Source: CAYVLA01 sp964549615 [NCBI: uncultured Thermococci archaeon] (GTDB lineage: Archaea > CAYQAE01 > CAYVLA01). Taken from it: a stretch of DNA of 64,000 nucleotides. Positions 1-9,976 of this stretch are shown in pieces. Positions within the stretch are counted from its first letter, which is position 1. The number at the start of each line of letters is the position of its first letter. The DNA lies in NCBI GenBank assembly GCA_964549615.1, contig CAZJVP010000030.1, forward strand, positions 11,112 through 75,111, in the 5' to 3' direction. The position numbers and the translations under genes are program-made. A model generated the notes under the pieces. It did no database searches and was not told the DNA's origin. It saw only the letters and a program-made list of their open reading frames with translations.

Positions 1-305
1 ACTATCGTGATCAGCCTTATTCCCGACGACCTTTCGAGGTCCTTGAAGAGGTCCAAGTTCGCCTCGTTAACCTCGTTCGGGTAGTGGGCCTCCAAGCCCT
101 TGAGCCCATAGTCGGCCAGCGCCGCCGCCTTCTCTAGGCGCTGCTCCATTGTTAGGTCGTCCACGTATCTCTCGTGGAACCGCCCCCCGCCAGGCGCGAA
201 AAACCAGACGCCTGCCGAGAACTTGAGATCCAGCTTAAACTTCTCCAAGTGCTCTATCATCTCAGCCGGAGTGCGCCTCGTCATCTGATCCCTAAGATCG
301 ATCAT
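1..305 (-). CDS. TIM-barrel sugar isomerase-like protein (5' part only)
   Basis: Reading the minus strand from an ATG at 305 gives an open frame of about 101 codons that runs off the left edge. It begins MIDLRDQMTRRTPAEMIEHL and contains KFSAGVWFFAPGGGRFHERY followed by a helix ending in GLKGLEAHYPNEVNE. This pattern resembles the N-terminus of xylose-isomerase-like TIM-barrel proteins (AP endonuclease family 2 fold), with strand 1 followed by a Gly-rich loop and the L-E-x-H-Y-P strand 2. The catalytic metal ligands would lie outside the window, so activity and substrate cannot be named. An AT-rich stretch (about 342-352) is a plausible TATA box for this gene, which is divergent from rtcB. 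Confidence 0.6.
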   Translation of the reverse strand, partial: MIDLRDQMTRRTPAEMIEHLEKFKLDLKFSAGVWFFAPGGGRFHERYVDDLTMEQRLEKAAALADYGLKGLEAHYPNEVNEANLDLFKDLERSSGIRLITI

Positions 306-494
306 GCGCGCAACCTCGGGCCGTGAAGCATCGTCTGGACTATTTAGATCTTCCCCGAGGCTGGCTTCCGTTCGCGATCCGGCCTGAGGAGCGGCTACCA
401 AGCTAGATTGGACAAAAGAGTTTTCAAATGCCGGACCGACCGGAGCATGGCCGCCCGCGACTCACGTCTTTCTGGTCGGCAGGTGTTCTGAACG

Positions 495-1940
495 ATGCAC
501 AGGGACCTGAAGAAATTGTCGGAAGAGATCTACGAGGTTCCCCTGGGTTATAAGCCCGGAATGAAGGTGCCCGGAAGGATCTATGCAGATGAGACCCTAT
601 TCAAACAAATCGAGGCTGGCACCATCGATCAGGTGGCCAACGTCGCCTGCCTGCCGGGCATACAGAGGTACTCGATGGCCATGCCCGATGCTCACTTGGG
701 TTACGGCTTCGCCATAGGCGGTGTTGCCGCGTTTGATATGGAGGAGGGGGTATTGAGTCCAGGCGGCATCGGCTACGACATCAACTGCGGGGTCAGGCTG
801 CTCAGGACGAATCTTGATCGCTCGTCGGTGGAGCCGAAGCTGGAGGCCCTCATAGAAGCCGCCTTCAGGAATGTTCCCTCGGGCCTGGGGAGCGAAGGGA
901 AGATCAAGCTCTCCCAAAGGGAGATCGACGAGGTCCTGGAGGAGGGCGCCGCATGGGCAGTGAGGCACGGATTCGGGTGGGAGCGCGACCTAGAATATAT
1001 GGAGGAGAAGGGAAGGCTGCCCGAAGCCGATGCGTCGCAGGTGAGCAGCAAAGCCAAGCAGCGCGGCATACCGCAGCTGGGAAGCCTCGGGTCCGGAAAC
1101 CATTTCCTGGAGATACAGTACGTGGACAAGATCTACGATGAGGATGCAGCGAAAGTGATGGGCATAGACCGCGTCAACCAGGTCACGACGATGATCCACA
1201 CCGGCTCTCGAGGATGCGGCCACCAGATCTGCTCCGACTACCTGCGGGTGATGGAGTCCGCGGCGAGGAAATACGGCATATCCCTGCCGGACAGGGAGCT
1301 TGCATGTGCCCCGGTCGAGTCGCCGGAGGGACGGTCGTACTTCTCGGCGATGTGCGCGGGAGCAAACTTCGCCTGGGGAAACAGGCAGATGATCATGCAC
1401 TGGGTCCGGGAGTCGTTCGAGAAGGTCTTGGGACAGAGCGCGGAGAGCCTCGAGATGGAGCTGATCTACGATGTTGCCCACAACATCGGGAAGAAGGAGA
1501 GGCACGTCGTGGATGGCCGGAAGGTCGAGCTCTGCGTGCATCGAAAGGGTGCGACTAGGAGCTTCGGCCCCGGCAGCGAGGCGATCCCATCCGACTACGC
1601 CAGAATAGGGCAACCGGTGATCATCCCCGGGGACATGGGGACCGCCTCCTACCTCCTGGTAGGCACCGAGAGGGCCATGGACGAGACCTTCGGCTCCACC
1701 TGCCACGGCGCTGGCAGATCGCTCAGCCGGGCCGAGGCAAAGAGGAGGTTCTACGGCGAGAAGGTGAGAAGCGATCTCAGGGCAAGAGGGATAATCGTCA
1801 GGGCGGCGAGCATGCCCGTGGTCGCCGAGGAGGCCCCCGGCGCCTACAAGGACATAGATAGGGTTGTCGAGGTCTGCCACAGGGCGGGCATAAGCAGGAA
1901 GGTAGCTAGGCTGCGGCCTATGGCTGTGGCCAAGGGGTAA
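495..1940 (+). CDS. rtcB: RNA-splicing ligase RtcB
   Basis: This is the 3'-phosphate RNA ligase that joins tRNA halves after intron removal, using GTP and Mn2+. The protein has 481 residues, the normal length without an intein. All catalytic positions are visible: D95 and C98 in [12 protein letters not shown]203 in GSGNHFLE, H235 in [11 protein letters not shown]329 in [12 protein letters not shown], and the histidine that becomes guanylylated, H404, in STCHGAGRS. These numbers nearly coincide with those of the Pyrococcus enzyme. The C-terminus reads [13 protein letters not shown] as expected. It is the first gene of a plus-strand run; the next start lies under 30 bases downstream, so co-transcription with the methyltransferase gene is possible although the functions are unrelated. 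Confidence 0.97.
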   Translation: MHRDLKKLSEEIYEVPLGYKPGMKVPGRIYADETLFKQIEAGTIDQVANVACLPGIQRYSMAMPDAHLGYGFAIGGVAAFDMEEGVLSPGGIGYDINCGVRLLRTNLDRSSVEPKLEALIEAAFRNVPSGLGSEGKIKLSQREIDEVLEEGAAWAVRHGFGWERDLEYMEEKGRLPEADASQVSSKAKQRGIPQLGSLGSGNHFLEIQYVDKIYDEDAAKVMGIDRVNQVTTMIHTGSRGCGHQICSDYLRVMESAARKYGISLPDRELACAPVESPEGRSYFSAMCAGANFAWGNRQMIMHWVRESFEKVLGQSAESLEMELIYDVAHNIGKKERHVVDGRKVELCVHRKGATRSFGPGSEAIPSDYARIGQPVIIPGDMGTASYLLVGTERAMDETFGSTCHGAGRSLSRAEAKRRFYGEKVRSDLRARGIIVRAASMPVVAEEAPGAYKDIDRVVEVCHRAGISRKVARLRPMAVAKG

Positions 1941-1968
1941 GCCGCCCGGAATCTTTGAGGTGATGGAA

Positions 1969-2871
1969 GTGTTCAAGTTCGCCGTCGACCAGGTCGAGTA
2001 CGATATCTGCGGGCTTAGGATCGGGGGACAGCCAGGGGTTAACCCCACGGTGGGCATACCCAGCATCTTCTTCACCGGCCACAGCATCGTGACCGACGAT
2101 AGGAAGGGCATCTTTGAGGAGAAGAAGGCCGAGAAGCTCGTCAACGAACTCGAGGTGCTGAAGGATCAGACGGGCATACCCTACATGTTGGACGTCGTCG
2201 GCAACTACCCCGAAGCCCTGCGGAGGTACGTCGATTGGGTGGCCGATAAGACCGAGGTTCCCTTCCTTTTGGATGGGATCACTGCATCCGTCAGGGTTCC
2301 GGTTGCCAAGCACTGCTCGGAAGTTGGCCTGGCGAAGAGGGCCATCTACAACTCCATCTCGCCCGACCACACGGAGGAGGAGGTCAAGGCCCTCAGCGAG
2401 CTGGATCTCGAGGCGTGCGTGCTGCTGACTTTCGATAAGCGGGTCATGTCCGCGGCCGGCAGGCTCGACGTCCTGGAAAAGGATCTGCTTCCCCTAGCGA
2501 AGAGGATCGGCTTCAAGAAGTTCCTGGTCGACACCATGGTTCTGGACGTACCGAGCATTGGGACGGCGAGCAAGGCATGCTACATGGTCAAAGAACGGTT
2601 CGGCCTGCCGGTCGGCTGCGGAGCCAGCAACGCGACCACCCAGTGGGAGAAGGTGAGGTCGGATCGCGATGTCTACAGGTCGGCCCACATTGCCTCAACG
2701 ATCACATCGGTGGTGCTGGGAGCAGACTTCGTCATGTACGGCCCGGTGGGCTACGCACCGTGGGTGACGTGGGCGATCGCCGCGGTGGATGCGTTCGCTG
2801 CCTACCAGAACAGGTGGGAGTATAACACCAGGGCGTCGCCCGGCCATCCTCTGACCAAGATCTTCAGATAG
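1969..2871 (+). CDS. MtrH-family tetrahydromethanopterin methyltransferase
   Basis: The protein (about 300 residues) belongs to the MtrH family, TIM-barrel enzymes that move a methyl group from methyl-tetrahydromethanopterin (or tetrahydrofolate) to a corrinoid. Recognisable family features are the start FKF..DQVEYDICGLRIGGQPG, the DGITASVR strand, LVDTMVLDVPSIGTA and GLPVGCGASNATTQWEKV near the C-terminus. No other mtr subunit, corrinoid protein or methanogenesis gene is nearby, so it is probably not part of a Mtr complex here. Start choice: GTG at 1960, ATG at 1963 and GTG at 1969 are all in frame. The last is preferred because GAGGTGAT (1957-1964) then serves as ribosome-binding site and the N-terminus matches family members. 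It sits upstream of an ACT-V4R gene and homoserine dehydrogenase. Confidence 0.85.
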   Translation: MFKFAVDQVEYDICGLRIGGQPGVNPTVGIPSIFFTGHSIVTDDRKGIFEEKKAEKLVNELEVLKDQTGIPYMLDVVGNYPEALRRYVDWVADKTEVPFLLDGITASVRVPVAKHCSEVGLAKRAIYNSISPDHTEEEVKALSELDLEACVLLTFDKRVMSAAGRLDVLEKDLLPLAKRIGFKKFLVDTMVLDVPSIGTASKACYMVKERFGLPVGCGASNATTQWEKVRSDRDVYRSAHIASTITSVVLGADFVMYGPVGYAPWVTWAIAAVDAFAAYQNRWEYNTRASPGHPLTKIFR

Positions 2872-2885
2872 GAGTTCGCTGGGAG

Positions 2886-3701
2886 GTGGCGAGCTTGGAT
2901 CAAAAGGCGGGGTTCGGAGACAGGGATATTGGCATATACTATTGGGCGAAAGGAAGGAAGCTTGCGCAGATCTCCATGATCCTCAAGGACGTGCCGGGTG
3001 CCCAGAGCAGGGTTCTGTCCATTCTCGCCGAGCACGGGATCGACCTGAAGCTCGGTTGGTTTGACACCACGGAGCGCGGGGTGAAGGGCAGGTACAGCGC
3101 GTTCGTGGACGTCACAGGGTCGGACGCCGACGTCAAGCAGATCCGCGAAGAGATCATGGCGACCAAGCTCGTCTATCAGATGGAAATCCAGACGGCCAAG
3201 GATGTCATCTTCGATGCTCACTTCAGGGGGCTACGCATGACCGATCGCGACATCTTCCCCATCGGCCTGAGCGAGTGGTCGGAGATGAAACGCAACGTCA
3301 ACCCAAAGGTGCTCAGGAACATGGGACGATCGGTTGGCGAGGTCATCGTGGACTACTGGCTCGACGTCATAGGCGACCTGAGCAACAGCCTTTCGCTCTG
3401 GGAGCGAATACTGGAGTCAAGATCGATAGGGGATCGCGTGACGATAGACGTCAGCAAGGGGTTGGTGGTGATCGAGAACTGCTTCGCCTCCCGGGAATAC
3501 CGGGCCGGCCGGCCGTCCTGCTACGAGGTGTGCGGCATACTGGAGGCTATACTCTCCCACATCCTGGTGGAGAAGGTGAAGGTCGAGGAAGTCGAGTGCC
3601 TCGCCAATTACCAGCAGAGATGCGTTTTCAAGATGGATCTAACCTCGACCAAGAAACTGAGGGAATTCGAGAAGATAAGTGAAAGGCTGGATAGCCTGTA
3701 G
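2886..3701 (+). CDS. ACT domain + V4R domain protein
   Basis: The 271-residue protein has an N-terminal ACT-like segment (about residues 20-95: LAQISMILKDVPGAQSRVLSILAEHGI, here cited as strands flanking a DVPGA turn), a domain usually used to bind an amino acid. The C-terminal third (about 190-260) looks like a V4R (4-vinyl reductase) domain, with G-x-x-xxYx-VCGILEA and the closing VEEVECLANYQQRCVFKMD cysteine pair. V4R domains are small-ligand sensors found with tetrapyrrole and methyl-transfer systems. The middle region is unassigned. The start is GTG 2886 or TTG 2895; the second has a better placed GGGAGGTG. Five bases separate it from hom. Position between an MtrH homologue and hom suggests a sensor linking one-carbon and aspartate-family metabolism, which is inference. 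Confidence 0.75.
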   Translation: MASLDQKAGFGDRDIGIYYWAKGRKLAQISMILKDVPGAQSRVLSILAEHGIDLKLGWFDTTERGVKGRYSAFVDVTGSDADVKQIREEIMATKLVYQMEIQTAKDVIFDAHFRGLRMTDRDIFPIGLSEWSEMKRNVNPKVLRNMGRSVGEVIVDYWLDVIGDLSNSLSLWERILESRSIGDRVTIDVSKGLVVIENCFASREYRAGRPSCYEVCGILEAILSHILVEKVKVEEVECLANYQQRCVFKMDLTSTKKLREFEKISERLDSL

Positions 3702-3706
3702 GTGAG

Positions 3707-5005
3707 ATGATGCGCACCATCAACATAGGCATGGTGGGCCTGGGCACGGTGGGGGGCGCCACATACTCGATCCTTCAGGGCCAAAAGAAACGACTGGAGT
3801 CAAGGATAGGGGCAGGCCTTGAGGTCAGGAAGGTGGCGGACAAGAGGCCCGAGACGAGGGCGAAGTTCGACGTCCCGAGAACCGTCTTCACCACGGACGC
3901 GCAGGACGTCCTTGACGATGAACGGATAGACATAGTCGTCGAGCTCATCGGAGGGCTTGAGCCGGCAAGATCCTTCATGATGAAGGCGCTCGAATCCGGC
4001 AAGACGGTGGTGACGGCTAACAAGGAGGTGCTGGCTCGAAGCGGGGCCGAACTCGTCGCCCTTGCCCGCCGGAACGGCGTGGGGCTCTACTTTGAGGCTT
4101 CCGTTTGCGCCGGCGTTCCCCTCCTGCGCGGCATACATCAGGGGCTTGCCGGAAACAATATCTCGGAGATCTACGGGATCGTGAACGGAACCACGAACTA
4201 CATCCTGAGCAAGATGAGCTTGGAGGGCATGGAATTCAGCGAAGCGCTCAGTAAAGCGACCAAGATGGGATACGCAGAGGCCGACCCGTCCTACGACATC
4301 GACGGGCTGGATGCGGCCCACAAGATCGCCATCCTAGCGTCCATAGCATTCGGCAAGTGGGTTACCGTCGACATGGTCTTCAAAGAGGGGATAAGGCACG
4401 TTGCCCAGAGGGACATAGGGTACGCTAGGGAACTGGGCTACGCCATCAAGCTCCTCGCCATCGGGAAGAAGACGGCCAAGGGCCTAGAGGTCAGGGTACA
4501 CCCGACCCTGATACCCAAGGACCATCTGCTCGCCTCGGTCATCGACATATACAACGCAGTCTTCGTCAACACCGATTGCGCCGGGCCGACGGTCTTCTAC
4601 GGCACGGGCGCCGGAGGCCCAAGCGCGGCGAGCGCGGTCGTTGCGGACATACTCGACGCGTCAAGGTCCATCCTCTCCAACTCGAGGATGGGCTTTGAGA
4701 GCGGACTTGGGATCGAGGCCACGAACGACGTCGTCGATATAGGAAGCCTCGTGACGAAGTACTACATCAGGCTCAGGGTCATCGACAGGCCGGGTGCCCT
4801 AGCAAGCATAGCCGGCGTCTTCGGCCAGGAGAAGATAAGCCTTGCAAGCGTGCGGCAGACGGAGGAGCGGAAGAAGGTGGTTGACCTGGTCTTCATGACC
4901 CACGAGGCCCTTGAGAGCAACGTGAGGAAGGCCTTGGCGCGCATAGCCGATCTCGAGGTCGTAAAGGAGGTCAGCTCTTGCATGAGGGTCGAGGACCGGA
5001 TTTGA
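3707..5005 (+). CDS. hom: Homoserine dehydrogenase with C-terminal ACT domain
   Basis: This enzyme reduces aspartate semialdehyde to homoserine with NAD(P)H, the branch point to threonine and methionine. The Rossmann motif [13 protein letters not shown] is at the N-terminus, [10 protein letters not shown] and [14 protein letters not shown] follow, and the substrate loop [11 protein letters not shown] with [19 protein letters not shown] contains the catalytic acid and lysine. The last 80 residues ([20 protein letters not shown] onward) form an ACT domain, so allosteric feedback, classically by threonine, is expected. The protein is 432 residues, typical for the ACT-bearing form. ATG 3707 and ATG 3710 are both possible behind AGGTGAG. 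The 3' end overlaps thrC by 28 bases. Confidence 0.95.
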   Translation: MMRTINIGMVGLGTVGGATYSILQGQKKRLESRIGAGLEVRKVADKRPETRAKFDVPRTVFTTDAQDVLDDERIDIVVELIGGLEPARSFMMKALESGKTVVTANKEVLARSGAELVALARRNGVGLYFEASVCAGVPLLRGIHQGLAGNNISEIYGIVNGTTNYILSKMSLEGMEFSEALSKATKMGYAEADPSYDIDGLDAAHKIAILASIAFGKWVTVDMVFKEGIRHVAQRDIGYARELGYAIKLLAIGKKTAKGLEVRVHPTLIPKDHLLASVIDIYNAVFVNTDCAGPTVFYGTGAGGPSAASAVVADILDASRSILSNSRMGFESGLGIEATNDVVDIGSLVTKYYIRLRVIDRPGALASIAGVFGQEKISLASVRQTEERKKVVDLVFMTHEALESNVRKALARIADLEVVKEVSSCMRVEDRI

Positions 5006-6096
5006 AGGGGACCTGGGCGGGCGTCATAAGGGCCTACTCTAGCTTCCTTCCCGTCACCGATTCGACCCCAGTGATAACCCTCAACGAGGGCAACACGCCG
5101 CTTGTTCCGTCGGTCTACCTCGGCCCCCGCGCAGGCATCGATCTTTACTTTAAACTGGAGGGGCTCAACCCGACGGGGTCATTCAAGGACCGTGGCATGA
5201 CGGTTGCGGTCTCAAAGGCGGTCGAGCAGGGCTCGGACATGGTCATGTGCGCCTCGACCGGGAATACCTCCGCGTCCGCGGCCGCCTACGCGGCGCGGGC
5301 CGGCATCCGCTGCGCCGTGTGCATCCCGAAGGGTGCGATAGCGAAGGGGAAGCTGGCCCAGGCACTCGTGCACAATGCAACCGTGATCGCGGTCGACGGA
5401 AATTTCGACGATGCGCTCAGGATCGTGCGCGCCATCACGGACCAGTATCCCGTGACGCTGGTCAACTCCTTGAACCCATTCAGGATAGAGGGCCAGAAGA
5501 CGGGGGCCTTCGAGGTGTGCGACCAGCTCGGTCGCAACCCGGATGTGCTGTGCATCCCGGTGGGAAACGCCGGCAACATAACCGCCTACTGGAAGGGCTT
5601 CAAGGAGTACATGGCCGCCGGGAAGGTGCAAGGCCGGCCCAGGATGCTAGGGTTCCAAGCGGCAGGCGCGGCACCGATAGTCCTGGGCAGGATCGTGGAG
5701 AAACCAGAAACGATCGCGACCGCCATAAGGATCGGCAATCCCGCGAGCTGGAAACAGGCCACGGAAGCGGCCCGCGAGTCGAACGGGTCCATCACAGCGG
5801 TGACGGATGAGGAGATAACGAAGGCCTACAAGGCTCTCGCCTCCAAGGAGGGGCTTTTCGTCGAGCCGGCCTCAGCCGCATGCGTCGCAGGGGTGGCAAA
5901 GGCGTTGGAACGAGGCGAGATCGAAAGCGGGGCCACCGTGGTCTGCGTGCTGACGGGGCATGGGCTCAAGGATCCGGACATGGCGATCACCATCATACCG
6001 GAGCCCAAGATCCTTCCTCCGAGCGTCGAGGAAGTCGCCCAATACCTTGGCCTCCGTGATCGGAGAGTCATGCATCGGGCAGCTGATGCAACCTGA
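4978..6096 (+). CDS. thrC: Threonine synthase
   Basis: This PLP enzyme converts O-phosphohomoserine to threonine. The PLP lysine lies in [11 protein letters not shown], the phosphate-binding and substrate loop is [19 protein letters not shown], and the Gly-rich cofactor phosphate loop is [14 protein letters not shown]. The protein is 372 residues, the size of the short archaeal/bacterial type. The TTG at 4978 is chosen because AAAGGAGG lies 7 bases upstream and the N-terminus then matches family length. The gene overlaps hom by 28 bases (translational coupling likely) and its 3' end overlaps aspartate kinase, which is read from the opposite strand, by 29 bases. Confidence 0.95.
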   Translation: MHEGRGPDLKGTWAGVIRAYSSFLPVTDSTPVITLNEGNTPLVPSVYLGPRAGIDLYFKLEGLNPTGSFKDRGMTVAVSKAVEQGSDMVMCASTGNTSASAAAYAARAGIRCAVCIPKGAIAKGKLAQALVHNATVIAVDGNFDDALRIVRAITDQYPVTLVNSLNPFRIEGQKTGAFEVCDQLGRNPDVLCIPVGNAGNITAYWKGFKEYMAAGKVQGRPRMLGFQAAGAAPIVLGRIVEKPETIATAIRIGNPASWKQATEAARESNGSITAVTDEEITKAYKALASKEGLFVEPASAACVAGVAKALERGEIESGATVVCVLTGHGLKDPDMAITIIPEPKILPPSVEEVAQYLGLRDRRVMHRAADAT

Positions 6097-7483
6097 ACTC
6101 CCGGTGGATGGACAGAACGACCCTAGCGGAGTCCTGCTTTCTGACCAAGAAGGAGATATTCATCTCCGATGAGCCCTGCGCAATCATGATCACGCTCGCG
6201 CCAGCGTCCGCAACCGCCTTGAAGACTCGGGCTGCGACGCCCGGGGTGCCCTTCATCCCGGAACCGACGACCGACACTATCGAGACATCCTCGTCGAAGG
6301 CGATCTCCCTTACGGCTGCATCGCCCCTGAAGGCGGAAGAGAGAATCCTGCGGCAGGCAGGTATGTCCGACAGCTTGACGGCTATGGTTATGTTGGTCTC
6401 CGAGGAGCTCTGGGAGATCATCATCACGTTCACCTTCCCCCTCGCGAGCGACTTGAAAACCTTGGCCGCGACGCCGGGCAGGCCGACCATGCCGGTGCCC
6501 GAAACCGATATCAGGCCGACGTCGTCCATGCTGGTCACGGCTTTGACAGCGCCCGGGACCTGCGTCGTCCCGTTGCTGATGAGGGTCCCGCTTCGGTCTG
6601 GGGCCGTTGCGTCCTTCACCCTGATCGATATCCCAGCCTGCATCGCAGGCCCCATGGTCCTAGGGTGGAGGACCTTCGCGCCGAAGTAGGCGAGCTCGGC
6701 AGCCTCCGCGTAGGAGATGAAGGGTATCGTCTTTGCCTCGCTCACGACCTTTGGATTGGCGGTCATTATGCCTCCTACGTCCTTCCATATCCAGATCTCG
6801 TCGACCCCAAGGCATGCACCAAGGATGGATGCCGTATAATCCGACCCACCCCTGCCGAGGGTCGTGATCGCGCCGGACTCGTCCTGGGCAGCGAACCCGG
6901 TTACGACCGGGGTGATGCCCTCTGAAATGAGGGACTCCAAGCGGCTCTTGATGGTGGTCCTGCAGACATCCATCTTCGGCATGGCATCCCCGAAGTTGGA
7001 GTCGGTCACTATCCCTGCCTCGCCGCCGGTCAGGTCAACGGCTCGAACGCCCAAAGACGACAATGCGGCGGCAAAGATGGGGGTTGAGAGGCGCTCGCCC
7101 ATCGACGCTATCCTGTCCATCGTCCTAGCCGAAGCATCCTTCCCAGCGATGTGCGCAAGATCCGTCTTCAGGAGCGCAACGAGACTCCTCAGCTTCGACG
7201 AGATCTCCTTCGCACCCGGATCCGCTACCTCCCTTGCCACTGAGATGTGATCCTCCAGAAGGCGATCGCAGAACTGGTCGATCACCGCTCGCGCGTCAGA
7301 TCGCTTGGCCGTTTCGAGATCCTTCGCCACCTTGAGGAGTCGGTCAGTAATGCCCGAGAGGGCCGAGGTGACGACAACGACCTGGTCGCCGCGCTCCACC
7401 TGCCTCTTCACCAGTCGCGCGCACTGCTTGATGCTGTCCGCCGAATTGAGCAACCCGCCACCAAACTTCATGGTCAACTTCAT
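6068..7483 (-). CDS. lysC: Aspartate kinase with tandem ACT domains
   Basis: The enzyme phosphorylates aspartate, first step of the aspartate family. The N-terminal amino-acid-kinase domain has [30 protein letters not shown] and [18 protein letters not shown]. Two ACT domains follow (about 315-390 and 400-465), each with a G-x-x-G-x-x-G(x)AA(K/R)VFK signature, so feedback control is expected. Two small departures from the usual consensus are KFGGGL where KFGGTS is common, and [11 protein letters not shown] where TDVDG is common. It is the last gene of the rfcS-rfcL-ocd-lysC run, overlapping the ornithine cyclodeaminase gene by 4 bases, and is convergent with thrC. The 471-residue length is normal. 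Confidence 0.93.
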   Translation of the reverse strand: MKLTMKFGGGLLNSADSIKQCARLVKRQVERGDQVVVVTSALSGITDRLLKVAKDLETAKRSDARAVIDQFCDRLLEDHISVAREVADPGAKEISSKLRSLVALLKTDLAHIAGKDASARTMDRIASMGERLSTPIFAAALSSLGVRAVDLTGGEAGIVTDSNFGDAMPKMDVCRTTIKSRLESLISEGITPVVTGFAAQDESGAITTLGRGGSDYTASILGACLGVDEIWIWKDVGGIMTANPKVVSEAKTIPFISYAEAAELAYFGAKVLHPRTMGPAMQAGISIRVKDATAPDRSGTLISNGTTQVPGAVKAVTSMDDVGLISVSGTGMVGLPGVAAKVFKSLARGKVNVMMISQSSSETNITIAVKLSDIPACRRILSSAFRGDAAVREIAFDEDVSIVSVVGSGMKGTPGVAARVFKAVADAGASVIMIAQGSSEMNISFLVRKQDSARVVLSIHREFRLHQLPDA

Positions 7484-8706
7484 TCTTTTCCCTCCAGTTC
7501 ACGCAGCTCTTCCTGGAGCGCTGGCAGGAAGACGCCTACGTCCGATACGACGCCAAGCACCTGGGCCGACCCCCGATCCAGAAGTTTGGTGACGGCCGAC
7601 GTGCTGATGTCCACACAAACCGTCCTGACCGCGGATGGCAGGAGGTTGCCGACGGCGATGGAATGGAGCATCGTAGCGAACATCATCACCATCTCGGCTC
7701 CCCTGAGTGCCTCCCTCATCCTCTTCTGGGCCTCCATCACGTCCGTCACCACATCGGGCAGGGGGCCGTCATCCCTTATGGAGCCCGCCAGTACGAATGG
7801 CACGTTGTTCCTGACGCATTCGTACATTATGCCGCTCTTCAGGACCCCGGCCTCCACGCAGGCTCGAAGGCTTCCATGCTTTCTGACCTCGTTTATGGCC
7901 ATAAGGTGGTGGCTGTGGCCTCCCTTGTGTCTCTCCGCAGTCGAGATGTCGGTGCCAAGCGAGGTCCCGAAAAGCGCACACTCGACATCGTGGGCCGCCA
8001 GCGCATTCCCGGCCAAGAGACAGCCGACGAACCCACGCCTTATCATCCAGGCTAGGGAGGGTGCCGCGCCGGTGTGCACGACCGCCGGTCCGGCAACGAC
8101 GACGACCTTTGCATTACGGCTGCGCAGCTCGTAGATATCCCGGGCTAAGCGCGAGACAACGGTGGCCACGGGCTTCTCCGAACTGGCGGTGCTCGTCATG
8201 AACTCGAATATGCCCGTCGACTGCCTCGGACGCTCGGGCGGTATGACCCTGACCCCCTGGTTCCCGACCACAACCCGATCGCCCTTCTTGACGTCCGACA
8301 TGGGCACGCACATGGCCTTCCCGTCCTTGAGGACTATGGCACAGTCCATCTCTATGTCGGAAGCCTCCACCCACCGGCCGCCGAGGTTGACGAAGGTCGC
8401 GTGGTTGGTCGTCGAGTAGAACCCTGACGGCAAGACACCGTCGCGGGGAGCTGGCTCGGTCCTCACGGGTTCCATCTCCGGCAGCGCGGCACCGAGTTCC
8501 CTCAGCTCGCTCAGCAGTCTGTCAAGATGCTTCCGATCCCTTCCCTTGATCAGCATCCTGACGAATGATCTCTCCGTCTTCTTCTTGCCGACGTTGAACT
8601 CCAGGAACTCGAAGTCCCCGTCAAGGTCCATGATAAGGTCCAATGCCTTGGGAAGGATCCAGCTATCGATTATGTGGCCTTCTAGGACGATCTCCTTGAC
8701 CTCCAT
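7480..8706 (-). CDS. Archaeal LOR/SDH-domain ornithine cyclodeaminase
   Basis: The 408-residue protein matches the archaeal family with an N-terminal LOR/SDH conserved region and a C-terminal NAD-binding region (TIGR00300 type), whose studied member in Methanococcus is an ornithine cyclodeaminase that makes proline from ornithine. Visible signatures are the N-terminal EGHIIDSWILPKALDLI, FYSTTNHATFVNLGGRW, the nucleotide-fold strand KVVVVAGPAVVHTGAAPSL, LFGTSLGTDIS and GHSHHLMAINEVRKHGS. It is not the classical mu-crystallin-type enzyme. It overlaps lysC by 4 bases and follows rfcL with one base between, so it belongs to the operon. Assignment of ornithine as substrate comes from the family, not from residues I can verify. 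Confidence 0.8.
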   Translation of the reverse strand: MEVKEIVLEGHIIDSWILPKALDLIMDLDGDFEFLEFNVGKKKTERSFVRMLIKGRDRKHLDRLLSELRELGAALPEMEPVRTEPAPRDGVLPSGFYSTTNHATFVNLGGRWVEASDIEMDCAIVLKDGKAMCVPMSDVKKGDRVVVGNQGVRVIPPERPRQSTGIFEFMTSTASSEKPVATVVSRLARDIYELRSRNAKVVVVAGPAVVHTGAAPSLAWMIRRGFVGCLLAGNALAAHDVECALFGTSLGTDISTAERHKGGHSHHLMAINEVRKHGSLRACVEAGVLKSGIMYECVRNNVPFVLAGSIRDDGPLPDVVTDVMEAQKRMREALRGAEMVMMFATMLHSIAVGNLLPSAVRTVCVDISTSAVTKLLDRGSAQVLGVVSDVGVFLPALQEELRELEGKE

Positions 8707-8707
8707 T

Positions 8708-9976
8708 CTACTCGCCTCGCAGTCGTTGGGTGAGCATGGCTATCTCCGCATCGGCCATGCCGAGTGATCTGAGCATTGACTCAGCCATCTCCGGACGCTT
8801 GTCGTGGATGACTTTTAGATACGGCATGAAGTCGGAAAGCACGGTCCTCGTGGACATGTGGCATCTCGCCCCTATCGTCCGAAGCGCGTCCATGACAGAG
8901 GCTTCGCCCTCCGTCACCTTCGCCTGGGCAAGAGACGCGAGCACGGACATCCTTGCCCGGTGTTGAACGTACGCCCGGGGCGGAACGTACCGGTACGGCC
9001 CGAGGGATCCCCGCCCCGCCTCCGCGATTGACCCGACGCCCCGGGTCATGATGTCCGTGGCGTATCCCCAGAAGCCCCAATGCATCCTGCGATACACTCG
9101 CGCGAGCTGGATGTCGGCCAACGACGCCATCTCGTAGGCGTAAGCGCGGCTAGCGTCGTCGGCGTAACGCACCGGGATGTTCTCAGCTATCCATTCGAGC
9201 AGCTGCTCGGGCGGAAGGTCAAGGTCCCTCGCGTACTCCGCTGCCTCACGGTAGCCGTCGAAGATCATGTCCAAGGCCCGGAAGATGCTGCCTTCGCCTT
9301 TCCTCTTCTGCGGCACGCGCACGGACTCCCTGGAGACCTTTCCATCAATCGACACCGCCTCCAGGTCATTTATCGCAGACCGGAGGTCTCCCTCTGCCCT
9401 CTCGGCCATCAGGTTGAGGGCTAGGAAGTCCGGCTCAACACCTTCCTTGCGCGAGATCTCGCGCAGCACTGCCGCTATCGCGTCCTTCCTCGTCTTGCCG
9501 AACTGGATCGGCTTAGCCATGCTCCTTAGATACCTGAGCTTGGGTGAGTAGAGATCGTTGCAGATCAGGATGATGGGATTGACCGTGTTCCTCACCATCT
9601 CGCACAATGCCCGAACACCGCCCTTGTCCTCGGTTCCGCTCATGCCGTCGACCTCATCGATGACGTAGAGCTTCAGCGGCTTGCCTGAGAAGCTGTACCT
9701 GGTCCTGCACGACCTGGACACCTCCTCCAGGCTTGACTGCGACCTCTTGTCGCTCGCATTGATCTCCAAGACGTCCCAGTTCATCTCAGCTCCCAGGGCC
9801 AATGCCGCCGTCGTCTTCCCGGTTCCCGCTGGTCCGAAGAGTAGGATCGCCTTCTGTCTGGGAGTCCCCTTTGACCATTCCTTGGCCCACTTCCGCATCT
9901 GGGCGACTGCCTCGTCCTGTCCCCGAACCTCGGAGAGAAGCCTCGGCCGGTGCTTCTCAGCCCACAATTCATTCAC
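8708..9976 (-). CDS. rfcL: Replication factor C large subunit
   Basis: This is the large subunit of the archaeal clamp loader that opens PCNA at primer ends. It is an AAA+ ATPase: Walker A GPAGTGKTT at residues 48-55, Walker B VIDEVDGM at about 105-112 and sensor 1 around LICNDLYSPKLRYLRS. It lacks an SRC arginine finger, as expected for the large subunit. At 422 residues it is shorter than many archaeal large subunits, and I see no PCNA-binding QxxLxxFF-type motif at the C-terminus, which ends AMLTQRLRGE. It overlaps rfcS by 4 bases and is followed at once by the ornithine cyclodeaminase gene. Confidence 0.94.
   Translation of the reverse strand: MNELWAEKHRPRLLSEVRGQDEAVAQMRKWAKEWSKGTPRQKAILLFGPAGTGKTTAALALGAEMNWDVLEINASDKRSQSSLEEVSRSCRTRYSFSGKPLKLYVIDEVDGMSGTEDKGGVRALCEMVRNTVNPIILICNDLYSPKLRYLRSMAKPIQFGKTRKDAIAAVLREISRKEGVEPDFLALNLMAERAEGDLRSAINDLEAVSIDGKVSRESVRVPQKRKGEGSIFRALDMIFDGYREAAEYARDLDLPPEQLLEWIAENIPVRYADDASRAYAYEMASLADIQLARVYRRMHWGFWGYATDIMTRGVGSIAEAGRGSLGPYRYVPPRAYVQHRARMSVLASLAQAKVTEGEASVMDALRTIGARCHMSTRTVLSDFMPYLKVIHDKRPEMAESMLRSLGMADAEIAMLTQRLRGE

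Noticed and set aside
990-2144. Long minus-strand open frame of 384 codons opposite rtcB
   Set aside because: It is a mirror frame of the rtcB coding sequence in high-G+C DNA, with no domain pattern and Pro/Gly/Arg-rich composition.
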